Positions 48,810 to 49,411 of a stretch of 49,411 nt of DNA are shown here, in pieces (positions within the stretch are counted from its first letter, which is position 1; each line of letters begins with the position of its first letter). Made by a program: the position numbers and the translations under genes. The stretch spans positions 1 to 49,411 of the IMG/VR virus record IMGVR_UViG_3300045941_000150, one strand, 5' to 3'. The notes beneath the pieces were generated by a model. The model made no database searches, had not been told where the DNA came from, and worked only from the letters and a program-made list of their open reading frames with translations. This DNA is from a virus.

Positions 48810-49411
48810 ACATCCTTGGCGTAGAGGTTCAGCCGATCCTGCTCACGACAAGCCTGTATCGGTTGCGCAAGTATGGCGCTTGCAGCGCGCGATACGCCCA
48901 CCTGCGGAACAAGCTCGGGAGTGAATATTGGGACAAGACTCCAATTAATCTGCTGACGATTCTTACCCACAACGGCGTGGAAGACGCGCTATGGGCGCTC
49001 TGTGCTGTTGAGCAGGATTGTGAGCAAATCGCGCGGCTGATGGCTGCGGATTTTGCTGAGTCCGTGCTGCATTTCTACGAGGCGAAGTATCCGAATGATA
49101 ACCGCCCACGGCTAGCTATCGCGGCAACGCGTGCTTTCGCGGTGGGCAAAACAGATGCAGCCGCCAGGGCAGCCGCCAGGGAAGCCGCCGGGGCAGCCGC
49201 CTGGGCAGCCGCCTGGGCAGCCGCCAGGGAAGCCGCCGGGGCAGCCGCCGGGGCAGCCGCCTGGGAAGCCGCCAGGGAAGCCGCCGGGGCAGCCGCCTGG
49301 GAAGCCGCCGGGGCAGCCGCCAGGGAAGCCGCCGGGGCAGCCGCCTGGGAAGCCGCCAGGGCAGCCGCCTGGGCAGCCGCCAGGGAAGCCGCCGGGGCAG
49401 CCGCCGGGGCA
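48806..49411 (+). CDS. Ala-rich repeat protein, N-terminal part
   Basis: From GTG 48806 (GTGA overlap), about 118 residues form a helical domain (SLYRLRKYGACSARYAHLRN, IARLMAADFAESVLHFYEAKYP, RLAIAATRAFAVGKTDA) followed by the AA-[W/R/G]-[E/A] repeat, 21 units to the window end. The gene continues at window base 1 and ends at 339. The helix (DRPRLAIAATRAF) leading into an Ala/Arg/Trp repeat is a known phage pattern of unknown function; the immunity-protein label used in databases is not verified here. Confidence 0.75.
   Translation, partial: MNILGVEVQPILLTTSLYRLRKYGACSARYAHLRNKLGSEYWDKTPINLLTILTHNGVEDALWALCAVEQDCEQIARLMAADFAESVLHFYEAKYPNDNRPRLAIAATRAFAVGKTDAAARAAAREAAGAAAWAAAWAAAREAAGAAAGAAAWEAAREAAGAAAWEAAGAAAREAAGAAAWEAARAAAWAAAREAAGAAAGA
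49160..49411 (+). repeat. 12-bp coding tandem repeat array, right part
   Basis: 21 units of GCCGCC-NGG-GMA with the same two variable bases as the left part. Bases 49259-49411 match bases 1-153 except A at 49358 versus G at 100. Unit order also shows a 13-unit (156-bp) higher-order repeat. Confidence 0.95.

Overview
The window reads as the complete, or nearly complete, genome of a temperate tailed phage. It carries the terminase, portal, capsid, tail-tube, tape-measure, tail-hub and fibre genes in lambdoid order. It also has a tyrosine integrase and an intact attP-like segment: the 3' half of a tRNA-Arg(CCG) gene flanked by phage DNA on both sides. I see no tail sheath or baseplate genes, so a long non-contractile (siphovirus-type) tail is the best guess. 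Both window ends lie in the same 12-bp tandem repeat array, in the same reading frame. The last 153 bases match the first 153 with one mismatch. I take this as the circular or episomal form of the genome cut open inside one repeat-coding gene. The host cannot be named from the sequence. A C-terminal PEP-CTERM sorting tail and many Sec signal peptides ending in Ala-Gln point to a didermal, exosortase-bearing bacterium. Acidobacteriota is my guess, with low confidence.

Layout. 47.3-48.2 kb (minus): three overlapping genes, namely a possible DNA-binding protein, a small membrane protein and a Cas2/SinR-like protein. They diverge from the plus-strand early operon across a short region with promoter and operator-like repeats. 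48.25 kb through the window ends to 12.6 kb (plus): a tightly packed early operon in which many start codons overlap the preceding stop (ATGA, GTGA or TTGA). It encodes a small cytosine methyltransferase, an exonuclease/ATPase recombination pair, several nucleases, an HNH homing-type endonuclease, a replication initiator with a zinc-finger partner, an XRE repressor-like protein, the integrase and many small zinc-ribbon or membrane proteins. 12.6-13.1 kb: attP region with repeats. 13.1-14.0 kb: small membrane proteins. 14.0-20.1 kb: packaging and head genes. 20.1-28.1 kb: head-tail connection, tail tube, tail assembly chaperones and tape measure. 28.1-38.1 kb: secreted-looking fibre and adhesin genes, including a beta-helix protein with three C-terminal repeats. 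38.1-39.4 kb: two minus-strand accessory (moron) genes. 39.4-46.5 kb: tail hub and tail spike. 46.6-47.4 kb: the PEP-CTERM protein and a small ORF.

How it fits together. In lysogeny the integrase would recombine the tRNA-Arg 3' end with the host gene and restore it. The early operon supplies recombination and replication initiation but no recognisable polymerase, primase or helicase, so replication probably uses the host machinery. The late operon makes the virion. Its most unusual part is the fibre block: five proteins with apparent Sec signal peptides between the tape measure and the tail hub. No endolysin was recognised.
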